Source: Methylobacterium sp. Leaf117
GTDB taxonomy: Bacteria; Pseudomonadota; Alphaproteobacteria; Rhizobiales; Beijerinckiaceae
DNA length: 64,000 nt
Direction of reading: 5' to 3'
NCBI RefSeq assembly: GCF_001422985.1
Contig: NZ_LMNL01000023.1
Location: forward strand, 550,184-614,183
This document shows positions 1 through 9,967 of this stretch, one piece after another. Numbering within the stretch: position 1 is the first letter of the stretch; each line of letters starts with the position of its first letter. The notes under the pieces are model-generated. The model was not told where the DNA came from and did no database searches. It worked only from the letters and a program-made list of their open reading frames with translations. Position numbers and translations under genes: made by a program.

Positions 1-1
1 C

Positions 2-895
2 CGCTCGACGGTCCCGGGAAAGATGCATGCCTGCGGTCACGACGGGCACACGGCGATGCTGCTCGGGGCCGCCCGATACCTCGCCGAGACCCGCGACTTC
101 GACGGCACCGCGGTGCTGATCTTCCAGCCGGCGGAGGAGGGCGGCGGCGGCGGCGAGGCCATGGTCCGCGACGGGCTGATGGAGCGGTTCGGCGTCGAGA
201 GCGTCTACGGCATGCACAACATCCCGGGCCTCGCTCTCGGCACCTTCGCCATCCGGCCGGGGCCGATCATGGCTTCCACCGACCGCTTCACCATCACCAT
301 CACGGGGCGGGGCGGCCACGCGGCCCAGCCCCACCACGCGATCGACAGCGTGCTGGTGGCGAGCCACGTCATCACCGCCCTGCAATCGGTGGTGTCGCGC
401 AGCGTCGATCCCCTGGAGAGCGCCGTCGTCTCGGTCTGCGCCCTGGAGGCAGGGGAGGCCTTCAACGTCCTGCCGCAGGACGTGACCCTGCGGGGCACCA
501 TGCGGGCGCTGTCGAAGCCGGTCCGCGCGCTCATGCAGGACCGCATCGGCGCGATCGTCGCCCATGTCCCGGCCGCCTTCGGGGCGCGCGGGACGATCGA
601 CTTCAACAGCGGCTATCCCGTCACCGAGAACCATCCGGCCGAGACCGATTTCATCGCCGACGTGGCGGCCGGGCTGGTCGGCGAGGCCGGGATCGACCGG
701 GCGGTGGCGCCCCTGATGGCGGCGGAGGATTTCTCCTACATGCTCGCCCACCGCCCCGGCGCCTACATCTTCCTCGGCAACGGCGACAGCGCCGGCCTGC
801 ACCACCCGGATTACGACTTCAACGACGCCGCCGCGCCCTATGGCGCCTCGTTGTGGGCGCGGGTGATCGAGACCGGGCTGCCGATCCGGGACTAG
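2..895 (+). CDS. M20-family amidohydrolase (hippurate hydrolase-like), 5' end missing
   Basis: C-terminal part of an M20D metallopeptidase/amidohydrolase, the family that hydrolyses N-acyl amino acids such as hippurate or indole-acetyl amino acids. The reading frame is already open at base 2. The first visible residues lead straight into HACGHDGHT, the metal-binding motif that lies about 100 residues into full-length members, so the N-terminus is outside the window and the ATG at 23 is internal. Further family features are the PAEEGGGG segment (metal-bridging glutamate), the dimerisation domain with [10 protein letters not shown], and AAEDFSYM near the C-terminus. The family call is firm; the substrate cannot be read from the sequence. 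Confidence 0.9.
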   Translation, partial: RSTVPGKMHACGHDGHTAMLLGAARYLAETRDFDGTAVLIFQPAEEGGGGGEAMVRDGLMERFGVESVYGMHNIPGLALGTFAIRPGPIMASTDRFTITITGRGGHAAQPHHAIDSVLVASHVITALQSVVSRSVDPLESAVVSVCALEAGEAFNVLPQDVTLRGTMRALSKPVRALMQDRIGAIVAHVPAAFGARGTIDFNSGYPVTENHPAETDFIADVAAGLVGEAGIDRAVAPLMAAEDFSYMLAHRPGAYIFLGNGDSAGLHHPDYDFNDAAAPYGASLWARVIETGLPIRD

Positions 896-900
896 CCTCG

Positions 901-945
901 GGCGCCAGCCGGGCAAAGTCCTTACAGATCCTGGCGCCAGCCGGG
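901..945. repeat. Direct repeat of 14 bp downstream of the amidohydrolase
   Basis: GGCGCCAGCCGGGC occurs at 901-914 and again at 932-945 in the gap between two convergent genes. Each copy has GGCGCC at its 5' end, but no long stem followed by a T-run is present, so I do not call a terminator. Confidence 0.45.
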
Positions 946-1025
946 CGTATCGCGGGCGCAGACTTCCGCAGGGGAGGGCGGTCAATCCGCTCCCCCGCAA
1001 AGCCTCGCCCCAGGCCTGTCCAATC

Positions 1026-1961
1026 CTAGAACTTGCCGATCATCGCCGGCGGCGCGGCGGAGGCCGCCTCGGCGTTCTCCTGATAGATCGGCACGGTGGC
1101 ACGCAGCCATCCGCGCGTCTCCAGGCCGCGGTAGTTCCGCTCGACGACCTCGCGGGTGACGTAGGCCTGCAGGTTCACCGGTCCGAAATTGTAGCCGACG
1201 AGACCGCCCACGGCGAACTGGCCCTGGCGGGCATAGCCGGGATTGCGCGTCGGCAGGTCGGTTGCGCCGAACGCCACCGGCCCGACTTCCCACTTGCCGA
1301 ACTTCTTCGTCGCCGTGAGATCGAGGTTGAGGAAGTCGGGGTAGTACGCCCCCGTGCGCGATGTGGTGTCGAAATAGGTGCCGTAGAGGAAGTTCGCCGT
1401 CAGGTTCCAGCCGTCGCCGTTGTAGGTGATCGCGAAGCGTTGGTGCAGGACCGGGTTCTGAATCACGATCTTGGTCTGGCTCGGAAGATAGGCGCCGAGC
1501 AGGTAGCTGAAGTTGAGGTTGCTCCCGAGCTTCCACGCCACCTGCGCGGCCAGGAGGGTCTGGCCGAAGCCGCTCTGGTAGGGCGCGCCACCGGTGCTCG
1601 AGACGGCGATCGGCTGGAGTACGATCAACTGCAGCCGTCCGCCCGCCACGTCGGCCGGCGTCGCCCAGACGAAGGATGGCAGGTTGATGTTTGAATCGGT
1701 CGATCGGGGCGCGATGTCGCGTACGCCGAAGCTCGACGTGTCGATGAAGTAGAGACCGACCGGCAGTGGCGCGCCGGGGGCCTGCCCGACGGTCTGGCCC
1801 GGCTCGGCCGCCGACGCGGCCCGCGCCTGACGGTTGGACGAATCCAGCGCGAGACCCAGAAGTGCGAGACTCACAGCGGCGAGACCCGCCGGCACCAAGC
1901 GGAGGCCCAAGGTTGAGCCGTCCCGGATCGATGGCGATCCGGTCGTCCGAGATGACGTCAT
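1026..1961 (-). CDS. MetA-pathway-of-phenol-degradation-like transporter (outer-membrane beta-barrel)
   Basis: The 311-residue product resembles the Phenol_MetA_deg family, putative outer-membrane channels annotated as transporters of the meta pathway. A hydrophobic stretch at about residues 20-40 ending near ARAAS looks like a signal peptide. The rest alternates short amphipathic strands rich in aromatic residues (NLNFSYLLGAYLPSQ, NLTANFLYGTYFDT, LDLTATKKFGKWEVGPVAFG), as in a beta-barrel. I use the ATG at 1961, which has GGGAG seven bases upstream; a GTG at 1982 is also in frame. No aromatic-degradation genes lie nearby, so the family name should not be taken as its substrate. Confidence 0.75.
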   Translation of the reverse strand: MTSSRTTGSPSIRDGSTLGLRLVPAGLAAVSLALLGLALDSSNRQARAASAAEPGQTVGQAPGAPLPVGLYFIDTSSFGVRDIAPRSTDSNINLPSFVWATPADVAGGRLQLIVLQPIAVSSTGGAPYQSGFGQTLLAAQVAWKLGSNLNFSYLLGAYLPSQTKIVIQNPVLHQRFAITYNGDGWNLTANFLYGTYFDTTSRTGAYYPDFLNLDLTATKKFGKWEVGPVAFGATDLPTRNPGYARQGQFAVGGLVGYNFGPVNLQAYVTREVVERNYRGLETRGWLRATVPIYQENAEAASAAPPAMIGKF

Positions 1962-2128
1962 GGCTCTGCTCCCGGGCCGCACTGAAACGACGGCCCGCCG
2001 GGATGAAACTGGTCGGTTCTTCGTGCTCCGCCACCATCCTGGGTTAGGCGGAGTCCCTATTGCGAAACACCGTCACCCTGCCGCCACAGCACGCCTTGAG
2101 GCCAGCACGCTGTCGGGGGCCTCGTGTC

Positions 2129-2722
2129 TTACGGGCAAGCCGCCCCGCCCGGCAGCACGACCGGGGCGCCCGTCACCGAGCGGACCGGCCAGGTGGTCAC
2201 CTGTGAGAAGGTCAGGTCGTTCAGGGCCGGGAACAGGTTGAAGATCGGCACGTAGCGGTAGGTCATCTCCGCCATCATGTAGCGCGCGTTGACACGCGCC
2301 TCGGAGGGCGGCGGTTCGCCCAGGATGGCATTGGCGACCCGCTTGGTCGCCTTGTCGGCGGCGCTGGAGCACACCCTTGCCTCGTAGGACTTGTTGGCGA
2401 GCTGGTAGACGCCCGCCGCCGTCAGGATGATGCCGGACCCGCTGGCGTCCGAGGGATACATGACCGCGCGGCCCGCCGCGTAGACGTCGGTGACGCTGGT
2501 CAGGCTGCCCCGCGAGATCAGGTCGGCCATCGAGCGGGTGGCGCGCACCAGGCGCTGCTTGGTGGCGTAGGCCCGCGGCAGCTCGATCGTTCCGATGAAG
2601 ATCACGATCATCACGGGGGCGACCAGGGCGAATTCCACCGCGCTCACCCCGGCCCGGTCGCCCGCGAGCCGGCGAATCTGCCGGCGAATTCGCCGGCCAC
2701 CCCGCCGGCACAGCCTCAACAC
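2129..2722 (-). CDS. TadE-like pilus assembly protein (third gene of TadG-TadE-TadE set)
   Basis: 197-residue pseudopilin-like protein. After a basic N-terminus (RRGGRRIRRQIRRLAGDRAG) comes SAVEFALVAPVMIVIFIGTIEL, the conserved glutamate-containing membrane helix of TadE/TadF proteins, then a mostly extracytoplasmic region. The start is a GTG at 2722 (TTG at 2719 also possible), inside the last codons of the preceding TadE gene, so the two are translationally coupled. Tad proteins of this kind take part in Flp-pilus or surface adhesion assembly. No prepilin, secretin or Tad ATPase gene is near. Confidence 0.78.
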   Translation of the reverse strand: MLRLCRRGGRRIRRQIRRLAGDRAGVSAVEFALVAPVMIVIFIGTIELPRAYATKQRLVRATRSMADLISRGSLTSVTDVYAAGRAVMYPSDASGSGIILTAAGVYQLANKSYEARVCSSAADKATKRVANAILGEPPPSEARVNARYMMAEMTYRYVPIFNLFPALNDLTFSQVTTWPVRSVTGAPVVLPGGAACP

Positions 2723-3306
2723 GTTCCCACCGGATAGGGCTCGGCGCGGAAGACCGTGGTCGCGGTGATCATCTGGGCGGTGGCCGAGACCGGCAGCGCC
2801 ACGATTCCCGTGAAGCCGAAGAAGCGCGGGATCACCACGGCCGCACGGATCGTCACGATGTCGCTGCCCTGCGGACAGGTGAAGCGCGTGCCGAAGGTCG
2901 ACGACGCGGTCCCGGTCGTGGAATCGTAGGGCGAGGCAGCCGCAGTGGCGCTGAAGGTCGACGCGGTCGTCATCTCGACCTTCAGCTTGGTGCAGTCGAA
3001 CAGCACCGGGCCCCGGCACATCTCCGCCACGAGGCGGTCGACCGGAGGCTTGGTGCCGGCCGCGTCCTGGTACACGCCGGTGAAGACCGCGCGGCCGCCC
3101 CGATCGAGGGCGTCGTCGAGGAGCTGCTGGGCCAGGATCAGCATGCCGGCCTCGATGATCGCGCCGAGCAGAAGCAGGAACGGCACCGCCACCATTCCGA
3201 ACTCGATGGAGGCCCCGCCGCGCGTGTCGCGGGCCAGTCGGCGCAGGGCCGGGGCCACGGGCGGCATCGCCGGCCTGACGCCTGCGAGAATGAGGCGCCC
3301 CATCAT
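2716..3306 (-). CDS. TadE-like pilus assembly protein
   Basis: 196 residues with ATG at 3306 overlapping the TGA of the upstream TadG gene by four bases (ATGA), a coupled start. A proline/arginine-rich N-terminus precedes GGASIEFGMVAVPFLLLLGAII, the TadE transmembrane helix with its conserved Glu-Phe. The extracytoplasmic part has several cysteines (for example MCRGPVLFDC and FTCPQG), suggesting disulfides. It belongs to one unit with the TadG-like and second TadE-like genes. An in-frame open region upstream of 3306 lies within TadG and is not part of this gene. Confidence 0.8.
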   Translation of the reverse strand: MMGRLILAGVRPAMPPVAPALRRLARDTRGGASIEFGMVAVPFLLLLGAIIEAGMLILAQQLLDDALDRGGRAVFTGVYQDAAGTKPPVDRLVAEMCRGPVLFDCTKLKVEMTTASTFSATAAASPYDSTTGTASSTFGTRFTCPQGSDIVTIRAAVVIPRFFGFTGIVALPVSATAQMITATTVFRAEPYPVGTC

Positions 3307-4829
3307 CGGGAGATCCGCAATTCGCTGATCTGCGCCGCGATGGCCTTGAAGGCGGCGCTGAGGTCGGAGGCGTTCTGGACGTCGTAGAACTTGTCGCTGC
3401 CCGAGGCGCAGTTCTTCAGGATGTCGCTGGTGCCTTCCGAGACCTCGACCCGCACCGTGAAGATCGCAATTCCGGCGCTCTTCATGTTGCCGCACAGCGT
3501 CGACAGCCGGCTGTCGATGGCGTTCCGCCGTGTGTTCGAATCATCGGAGATCGTGCCGATGCGGTTCTGCCAGATGTAGCCGATGCCCGAGTAATAGGAG
3601 TTGTTCGAATTGTTGGGGCGGGTCGCGGACTGGTTCTGGCCGTCCGTCATCAGCACCACGAACTTGCGCGTGGTCCTGTCGGTATAGGCCGCCCCCTCGG
3701 CGAAGGGACCGAGCGGCGACAGAACGTGCCAGCCCCAGATCAGACCGATCGGGATGTTGGTGTCGCCCCGGACGGTCAGGGCGTCGATGGCGCTGTTGAG
3801 CGTGGATTGCGAGGTCGTCAGGTGGGTGATGGGCTGCAACTCGCAACCGGAATTCGGACCGTAGAGATAATTGTCGCCGTCATTGCCGATCCGGCCCGTC
3901 CTGATGATCGGGCTGGTCCGATACTTATTCACTTGACCCTGGCGGCTGCGCAGAGTGCCCGAACTCACGCCGTCCGCCATGTAGTCGTTCCACATGGGCG
4001 TCCGGTAATACTCCGTATCCGCCTCGTCCGGGGCGAAGTAGGGCACGAACAGCGTGTCCGGCGTGCCCGCGCTCGGGGGCGTTTCCTGCACGTCATAGGG
4101 CATCGGCCGACCCTCGACGCAGCCGCCCCAGGTGACGCCCATCTGCCGGAACAGGGTCAGGCGGTTGGCGGCGGAATTGAAGATCTGTCCGTGGACCGAG
4201 GACCGGGCGTCGGTGTCGATCCATGAGGCGGCGGCGTTCGACGGGCCGACATTGACCGTCATCGAGAAGGGGACGATCCCGATCCGCAGGGCATTCGGCT
4301 TCGAGGGGTCTACGGCCTTGAACAGCGTCGAAACGAGATCCTTGGCGGCCGACTTCAGGTTGGTGAGCTTGGTGCCCTCCATCGAACCGGTATTGTCCAG
4401 CACGAGGGCGATCTCGAGGTTGTCCGAGGCCCGGCGGCCCGTGCTCGAGACCGAGATCGGCATGCCGGTGAGGCCGACGAGACGCGTCAGGCTGGTCGGG
4501 GTGCTGCCGCTCGCCGTCACGGTGATGTCGTCGCCGTTGCGGGTGGTCCGGACCAGCAGACCGTCGATCGGCGTCTTCACCAGAGCGGCGCGCACCTGCG
4601 CGTCGGCCTTGCTCGACAGATCGCCATCGGTGGTGGTGATCGGCAGCTTGGCCAGGGACAGCACGGTGGCGTCGGTCACCCCCTGTGCCGATTGCCGCGC
4701 CATCGACTTGACGCCGTAATCGATGACCGTGCCGGCGAATAGAAGCAGGGGGATCGCTCCCAGGGCGAAGATCAGCGCAACGACGCCCTGTCCGTCATTG
4801 CGGAACCGTCGAAAGATATCGCAGCGCAT
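3303..4829 (-). CDS. TadG-like pilus assembly protein with VWA domain
   Basis: 508 residues. The N-terminus (FRNDGQGVVALIFALGAIPLL, about residues 9-30) is the TadE/TadG-type membrane anchor with a following D/YG segment. From about residue 130 a von Willebrand factor A domain begins with ALVLDNTGSMEGTKL, a complete DxxGS MIDAS metal site, and continues with VVLMTDGQN around residue 390. TadG proteins are thought to anchor or organise the Tad/Flp assembly at the cell envelope. First gene of a three-gene coupled set read toward lower coordinates, about 200 bases downstream of truB on the same strand. Confidence 0.85.
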   Translation of the reverse strand: MRCDIFRRFRNDGQGVVALIFALGAIPLLLFAGTVIDYGVKSMARQSAQGVTDATVLSLAKLPITTTDGDLSSKADAQVRAALVKTPIDGLLVRTTRNGDDITVTASGSTPTSLTRLVGLTGMPISVSSTGRRASDNLEIALVLDNTGSMEGTKLTNLKSAAKDLVSTLFKAVDPSKPNALRIGIVPFSMTVNVGPSNAAASWIDTDARSSVHGQIFNSAANRLTLFRQMGVTWGGCVEGRPMPYDVQETPPSAGTPDTLFVPYFAPDEADTEYYRTPMWNDYMADGVSSGTLRSRQGQVNKYRTSPIIRTGRIGNDGDNYLYGPNSGCELQPITHLTTSQSTLNSAIDALTVRGDTNIPIGLIWGWHVLSPLGPFAEGAAYTDRTTRKFVVLMTDGQNQSATRPNNSNNSYYSGIGYIWQNRIGTISDDSNTRRNAIDSRLSTLCGNMKSAGIAIFTVRVEVSEGTSDILKNCASGSDKFYDVQNASDLSAAFKAIAAQISELRISR

Positions 4830-5038
4830 TCGTCGCCCGAGCTGAAGCTTGAGCTGACGAATGCCAACGAAGATTTACGATTCACTTAAGACAGACGCCG
4901 AGGTTTGGTCGTGTCGACGCGCTCGAACAACCGAAGTCGTGATCACGTCTTTTTCATCGATTGTTTGAGAGCGATGGCGGACGTCTGTTTCGAGGCCGAA
5001 GAAGGGCGTTCGAGAACGCACCTTCCTCCTTCGATCTC

Positions 5039-6067
5039 TCAGTCCGAGCGATTGGCCGTGCCGCCGAGATGGAACACCCGGTGCGGGACCAGCTCGCCGC
5101 GCTCGACATCGCCGACCGCCACAAGGATGCCGCCGCAGGTGGCGAAGGCCTTCCCCTCGACCGGGGCGTCGCGCCCGCGCAGGATCACCGGCTGGCCTCG
5201 CATCAGGCGCAAAGCCATGTCGCGGGAGACCGGCACCGAGGGCACCGCGTCCAGGGCGGTTTCGACCGGGTGGAGCGAGCCGGCATTGCCGTCCGGTCCC
5301 GCTTCTTCCAAGGCCGCCACCTGGCAGGCATCGGCCTCCGTGAAGGGACCGACGCGGGTACGGCGCAGGGCCGAGACATGGCCGTAGCAGCCGAGCAGAC
5401 GCCCGAGGTCGCGTGCGAGTGCCCGCACATAGGTGCCCTTGCCGCAGGCGGCCTCGATCACCGTCCGCTCGGGGCTGTGCTCGACCACCGCGAGATGGTC
5501 GATCTGGACCGGGCGCGCCACCAGCACCACCTCCTCGCCGTCGCGGGCGAGGTCGTAGGCGCGCTCGCCCGCGATCTTGATCGCCGAGTAGCGCGGCGGC
5601 ACCTGCTCGATGGCGCCGACGAAGGTCGGCAGAGCGGCCACGACGGCCTCCCGGGTCGGCCGCGCCTCGCTGGTGGCGACCGGACGACCCTCGGCGTCGT
5701 CAGTGTCGGTCTCGATGCCCCAGGTGACGGTGAAGACGTAGGCCTTGCGCCCGTCCATCACGAACGGCACCGTCTTGGTCGCCTCGCCGAGGGCGATCGG
5801 CAGGATGCCGGAGGCCAGGGGATCGAGGGTGCCGGCATGTCCCGCCTTCTTGGCGTTGAAGGCGCGCTTCACCACCGCGACGGCATGGGTCGAGGTCATG
5901 CCCACGCCCTTGTCGAGGATGACCCAGCCATTGACGTCCCGGCGCTTCGGCCGATCCGGGCGCGGCGCACCACGCGGCGGGCGACGGCCCTCGGCGGCCA
6001 CGGGTCGGTCCGCCGGATTCGGCGGGGGAGAGCCCTCGGGTCGCTCGATGGTCGGTTCGTTGATCAT
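5039..6067 (-). CDS. truB: tRNA pseudouridine(55) synthase TruB
   Basis: Makes pseudouridine-55 in the T-loop of tRNAs. Residues 75-88 contain [14 protein letters not shown] with the catalytic aspartate at about 82, followed by the TruB core ([29 protein letters not shown]). The N-terminal 40 residues are an extra proline/arginine-rich tail. I chose the ATG at 6067 because GAGG sits about six bases upstream; a GTG at 6082 is in frame. It follows rbfA in the nusA-infB operon, as is usual, but the genes that often come next (rpsO, pnp) are absent and Tad-like genes follow instead. Confidence 0.95.
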   Translation of the reverse strand: MINEPTIERPEGSPPPNPADRPVAAEGRRPPRGAPRPDRPKRRDVNGWVILDKGVGMTSTHAVAVVKRAFNAKKAGHAGTLDPLASGILPIALGEATKTVPFVMDGRKAYVFTVTWGIETDTDDAEGRPVATSEARPTREAVVAALPTFVGAIEQVPPRYSAIKIAGERAYDLARDGEEVVLVARPVQIDHLAVVEHSPERTVIEAACGKGTYVRALARDLGRLLGCYGHVSALRRTRVGPFTEADACQVAALEEAGPDGNAGSLHPVETALDAVPSVPVSRDMALRLMRGQPVILRGRDAPVEGKAFATCGGILVAVGDVERGELVPHRVFHLGGTANRSD

Positions 6068-6228
6068 GAAATCCTCGGTCACTGATCACAGGGGCCGGGC
6101 GGCACGCGCTGCGCCGTCATCCGTCCCGTTCAAGTCTTGAGTCGGGGTCTTCCGCCGCCTTGGGCCGGAGAACCTGCAGGGTGCGGGTCGGGTTCGTGCC
6201 GGCGGCGCTCTCGCGGGCCGAAACCGCC

Positions 6229-6663
6229 TCAGTCCGCTTTGGGGTCCGACGGATCGGCCTCTTCGCCCGGCGCCTGCGATTCGAGATCGCGCCGTACCTT
6301 ATCAGTCCGCAGCAGGGCGTCGATCCGGTCCGCTTCGTCGAAGGTCTCGTCGCGGAGGAAGCGCAGGTCGGGCGCATATTTCAGGTTCACCCGGCGGGCG
6401 ACCTCCTGGCGCAGCGCCTTCTTGTTGCGGTCCAGGGCGGCCAGCACCGGTGCCTCGTCGAGGCCGCCCAGCGGCATGATGTACGCGGTGGCGAGCTTGA
6501 GGTCCGGCGACATCCGTACCTCCGGCACCGTGATGACATGCGCGCTCAGCACCGCGTCCTGGATGTCTCCGCGCTGGAGCACCTCGGCGATCGCGTGGCG
6601 GATCAGCTCGGCGACGCGCTGCTGGCGCTGCGAGGGTCCGGTGGGGGTCTGTTTCTGGGCCAT
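6229..6663 (-). CDS. rbfA: 30S ribosome-binding factor RbfA
   Basis: 144-residue cold-shock/16S maturation factor that binds the 30S subunit. The family signature is visible in [19 protein letters not shown] near the start (KH-type fold), [14 protein letters not shown] in the middle, and [21 protein letters not shown] toward the end. The start is the ATG at 6663; the longer open frame upstream is low-complexity arginine/proline translation with no family similarity. Located between infB and truB, the standard order. Confidence 0.95.
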   Translation of the reverse strand: MAQKQTPTGPSQRQQRVAELIRHAIAEVLQRGDIQDAVLSAHVITVPEVRMSPDLKLATAYIMPLGGLDEAPVLAALDRNKKALRQEVARRVNLKYAPDLRFLRDETFDEADRIDALLRTDKVRRDLESQAPGEEADPSDPKAD

Positions 6664-6972
6664 GAAGAATTCTGATCGTCTTGTCGTCGAAGCGGTTCGA
6701 CACCGGCCGGCGCGGTCACGCTCATCCGAGCGTTGCTGAAACGGAACGTCGATGCGCCGCCGCGCGGCCAGGGCCTGAGCGGGTCGAAACGAAGCGGACG
6801 CCGAAGGCGCACCTCTTAACGCAAATCGGCGCCCGGGAGATAGGCCTGTCATGCAGGTTTCCCCGTCGCGGCCGATAGGTCGTCGACGGGGCCTGCTTTT
6901 CGGAAGCCGAAACGCGAAACGGGGCCGCGACCTCGTCGCGACCCCGCTGGTATACCGAAGCGGCATCGCCGC
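6664..6972. other. 309-base gap between infB and rbfA
   Basis: No coding region is supported here. It contains the hairpin at 6921-6945 just after infB and otherwise GC-rich unstructured sequence. The rbfA gene may be expressed by read-through or from an unrecognised promoter in this gap. Confidence 0.6.
6921..6945 (-). terminator. Hairpin after infB, possible terminator or processing site
   Basis: On the minus strand GGGGTCGCGAC pairs with GTCGCGGCCCC around a GAG loop: 11 pairs including one G-T. It is followed by GTTTCGCGTTT rather than a clean T-run, so it may attenuate rather than stop transcription between infB and rbfA. Confidence 0.5.
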
Positions 6973-9894
6973 TCAGAGCGTGCGCCGGATCTCCTCGACC
7001 CGGTAGCACTCGATGGTGTCGCCGGCGCGCATATCCTGGAAGTTCTCGAAGGACATACCGCACTCGTAACCGGCGGTGACTTCCTTCGCGTCGTCCTTCA
7101 GGCGCTTCAATTGGGCCAGCTTGCCCTCGTGGATCACCACGCTGTCGCGGATCAGGCGGACATGCGCACCGCGCTGAACCACGCCGTCGAGAATGCGGCA
7201 ACCGGCGATCTTGCCGACCTTCGACACGTCGAAGATCTGCAGGATCTGAGCCTCGCCGAGACGCTCCTCGCGGAGCGTCGGCGGCAGCATACCCGACAGG
7301 GTCGCTTTGATGTCATCCACGAGGTCGTAGATGATGTTGTAGTAACGGATCTCGACGCCCTTGTTTTCGGCCGACTCGCGCGCTTCCTTGTGTGCCCGCA
7401 CGTTGAAGCCGATGACGACGGCCTTCGAGGCTTCCGCCAGTGTGATGTCCGACTCCGTGATTCCACCGACGCCAGCGAGCAGGATCCGAGCCGACACCTC
7501 GTCGTTGCCGAGCTTTTCCAGGGCGCCGTTGATGGCCTCGACCGAGCCCTGCACGTCGCCCTTGACGACCAGCGCCAGTTCCTTGCGGCCGGCGCCTTCC
7601 TTCAGGTCGCGCATCATGTCGACCAGCGAACGGTTTGCACCGCCGGTACGGGCAGCGATCCGCTCACGCTTCTGACGGGCGCGGTACTCGGTGACCTCTC
7701 GGGCACGGGCCTCGTTCGGCACGACCACGACGCGGTCACCCGCATCGGGGGTGCCGTTGAAGCCGAGCACTTCCACCGGAACCGAGGGACCGGCATAGGG
7801 GACGTTCTCGCCCTTGTCGTCGATCAGGGCACGCACGCGGCCCCACTCCGCGCCAGCGACCACGATGTCGCCGGTGAACAGGGTGCCGCGCTGGACCAGG
7901 ACCGTCGCCACCGGGCCACGACCGCGATCGAGCTTGGCCTCGATGACCGTACCCTCACCGTCGCGCGTCTCGTTGGCGCGCAGGTTCATGATCTCGGCCT
8001 GGAGTTGCAGGCCCTCGAGAAGCTCCGGCAGACCGTCGCCGGTCTTGGCAGACACCTCGAATTCAAGGGTCTCGCCGCCCATCGACTCGACCTGGATGTC
8101 GTGCTGGAGCAGCTCGGTCCGGACCCGCTGCGGGTTCGCCTCGGGCTTGTCGATCTTGTTGATCGCCACGATCAGCGGAACACCGGCCGCCTTGGCGTGA
8201 GAGATCGCCTCCACGGTCTGCGGCATGACGCCATCATCGGCCGCCACCACGAGCACGACGATGTCCGTCACCTTGGCGCCACGGGCGCGCATGGAGGTGA
8301 AGGCCGCGTGGCCGGGCGTGTCGATGAAGGTCACCATGTCGCCGCTGGGGGCTGCGACCTGATAGGCGCCGATATGCTGCGTGATGCCGCCCGCTTCACC
8401 GGAGACCACGGTGGTCTTGCGGATCGCGTCGAGCAGCGAGGTCTTGCCGTGGTCGACGTGGCCCATGATGGTCACGACCGGAGGACGCGGATCGAGATCC
8501 TCCTCCAGCTCGGGCTCATCGCTGAACAAGCCTTCCTCGACGTCCGACTCCGCCACGCGGCGCACGGTGTGCCCGAGCTCTTCGGCAATCAGCTGGGCCG
8601 AATCCGAGTCGATCACATCGGTGATCTTGTGGATTTCACCCTGCTTCATCAGAAGGCGAATAACGTCCACCGCCCGCTCCGACATGCGGTTGGCGAGCTC
8701 CTGGATCGTGATCGTCTCCGGGATCGTCACCTCGCGAGAAAGCTTCTCTTTCTGCTCCACATGCCGGTTGCCGCTCATGCGCTGCTGGCGGCGGCGGAAC
8801 GAGGCGACCGAACGCGTGCGCTCGTCCTCACCCGACGTGGCGGTGGCGATCGTGAGGCGGCCACGATTCCGGTCGCCGCCCGGCTGTTTCGGGGTCTTGG
8901 GCGGCGTGATGATCTTGAGCGGCATGCCGGGGCGGCGGATCACGCGCTTCTGCTCGCTCTCCTCCTCAGCAGCCTGCGGCCGCCCAGCCGTACGGGCTGG
9001 CGTTGCGCCGCCGGCGGGACGTGCCGCAGTCGCCGTCGCCGGAGTAGTCGGCTCGGGCTCCGGTGCTGGAGCAGGGCGAGCCATGAAGTTCAAATCGCGC
9101 GGCTTGCGCACGTCGGCCGTGATGGTCTTGCGCGGCTCGGACGTGGCCGGGCGCGCCGTCAGCGGCGGGCGTGCTGCCGGACGGGCTGCCGCAGGCGTGG
9201 GTGCTGCCGGACGGGCAGGTGCCGCAGCAGGAGCGGCTTGCTCGGGTGCAGCCGCCGCCACAGGAGGCGCCGAACGAACGATCGTCGGGGCCGCCGGCAT
9301 CGGCGCCGTCTTGGAAACGGTGGGAGCAGCGGCAGGCGTGCTTTGGGCCTTGGCAGCCTCCTGAGCAGCAGCCTCGGCGGCGCGGCGCGCTTCCTCGGCC
9401 GCAGCCTGGCGCTCCTCGTCTTCCTTACGGCGGCGAGCCTCATCTTCGCGCTGGCGAGCCTCGGCTGCCTCACGCTCCCGCTGCTCGGCAGCTTCGCGTT
9501 CGCGCTGCGCCGCAGCTTCGGCCTCGGCACGCTTCTGGGCCTCGGCCTCCCGACGCTTGGCGTCAGCAAGGGCAGCGGCACGCGCGTTGCTCTCCTGCTC
9601 GCTCAAGGTCCGCAGCACCACGCCGTTCGCAGAGCGTTGCGCCTGACGGGGAGCGGCGGGCGGCGGAGGCGGTGCCACGCGAGTTGCCGGTGCCACCGGC
9701 GTCGTCTCGCGCGCCGGTGCAGCCGGCGCCGCGCCGATGACACGGCGCTTCACCGTCTCAACCACGACCTGCTTGGTGCGGCCATGGGAGAAGCTCTGAC
9801 GCACCGTTCCCTGCTCGATCGGGCGCTTCAAGGACAGCGGCTTCGAAGGGGGTCTCGCCTGCGTCTTGTCGCCCGGATTGTTCGTATCGCTCAT
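6973..9894 (-). CDS. infB: Translation initiation factor IF-2
   Basis: 973 residues. GTPase that delivers initiator tRNA to the 30S subunit. The N-terminal 330 residues are a highly charged Ala/Glu/Arg and Ala/Pro-rich extension including a long KR/EA helix at about 100-180, as in alphaproteobacterial IF-2. The IF2_N domain ([21 protein letters not shown]) precedes the G domain, with GHVDHGKT (about 474-481), DTPGHAAF and NKID. Domains II-IV and the C-terminal tRNA-binding domain are complete to the stop. It sits downstream of nusA and ylxR in one operon. Confidence 0.97.
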   Translation of the reverse strand: MSDTNNPGDKTQARPPSKPLSLKRPIEQGTVRQSFSHGRTKQVVVETVKRRVIGAAPAAPARETTPVAPATRVAPPPPPAAPRQAQRSANGVVLRTLSEQESNARAAALADAKRREAEAQKRAEAEAAAQREREAAEQREREAAEARQREDEARRRKEDEERQAAAEEARRAAEAAAQEAAKAQSTPAAAPTVSKTAPMPAAPTIVRSAPPVAAAAPEQAAPAAAPARPAAPTPAAARPAARPPLTARPATSEPRKTITADVRKPRDLNFMARPAPAPEPEPTTPATATAARPAGGATPARTAGRPQAAEEESEQKRVIRRPGMPLKIITPPKTPKQPGGDRNRGRLTIATATSGEDERTRSVASFRRRQQRMSGNRHVEQKEKLSREVTIPETITIQELANRMSERAVDVIRLLMKQGEIHKITDVIDSDSAQLIAEELGHTVRRVAESDVEEGLFSDEPELEEDLDPRPPVVTIMGHVDHGKTSLLDAIRKTTVVSGEAGGITQHIGAYQVAAPSGDMVTFIDTPGHAAFTSMRARGAKVTDIVVLVVAADDGVMPQTVEAISHAKAAGVPLIVAINKIDKPEANPQRVRTELLQHDIQVESMGGETLEFEVSAKTGDGLPELLEGLQLQAEIMNLRANETRDGEGTVIEAKLDRGRGPVATVLVQRGTLFTGDIVVAGAEWGRVRALIDDKGENVPYAGPSVPVEVLGFNGTPDAGDRVVVVPNEARAREVTEYRARQKRERIAARTGGANRSLVDMMRDLKEGAGRKELALVVKGDVQGSVEAINGALEKLGNDEVSARILLAGVGGITESDITLAEASKAVVIGFNVRAHKEARESAENKGVEIRYYNIIYDLVDDIKATLSGMLPPTLREERLGEAQILQIFDVSKVGKIAGCRILDGVVQRGAHVRLIRDSVVIHEGKLAQLKRLKDDAKEVTAGYECGMSFENFQDMRAGDTIECYRVEEIRRTL

Positions 9895-9967
9895 TCAGTC
9901 CAAACCCTGAGGGTTTCCATCGTCCCGTGAACCGGCAAACTGATGTGCGCCGGGTAAATCCGTGATC

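Noticed and set aside
982..2037. 351-codon minus-strand frame overlapping the MetA-type transporter
   Set aside because: Arg-rich translation in a different frame; the overlapping frame has signal peptide and beta-barrel character.
4880..5019. Possible 46-codon minus-strand gene between truB and TadG starting at GTG 5019 after AAGGAGGAAG
   Set aside because: The purine-rich stretch is a tempting ribosome-binding site, but its spacing to GTG is only about three bases and the product has no hydrophobic, compositional or motif support.
7111..9930. 939-codon open frame on the plus strand opposite infB
   Set aside because: Its translation is His/Arg/Leu/Gly-rich and mirrors the strongly biased codons of infB on the minus strand. 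A typical GC-rich antisense shadow.
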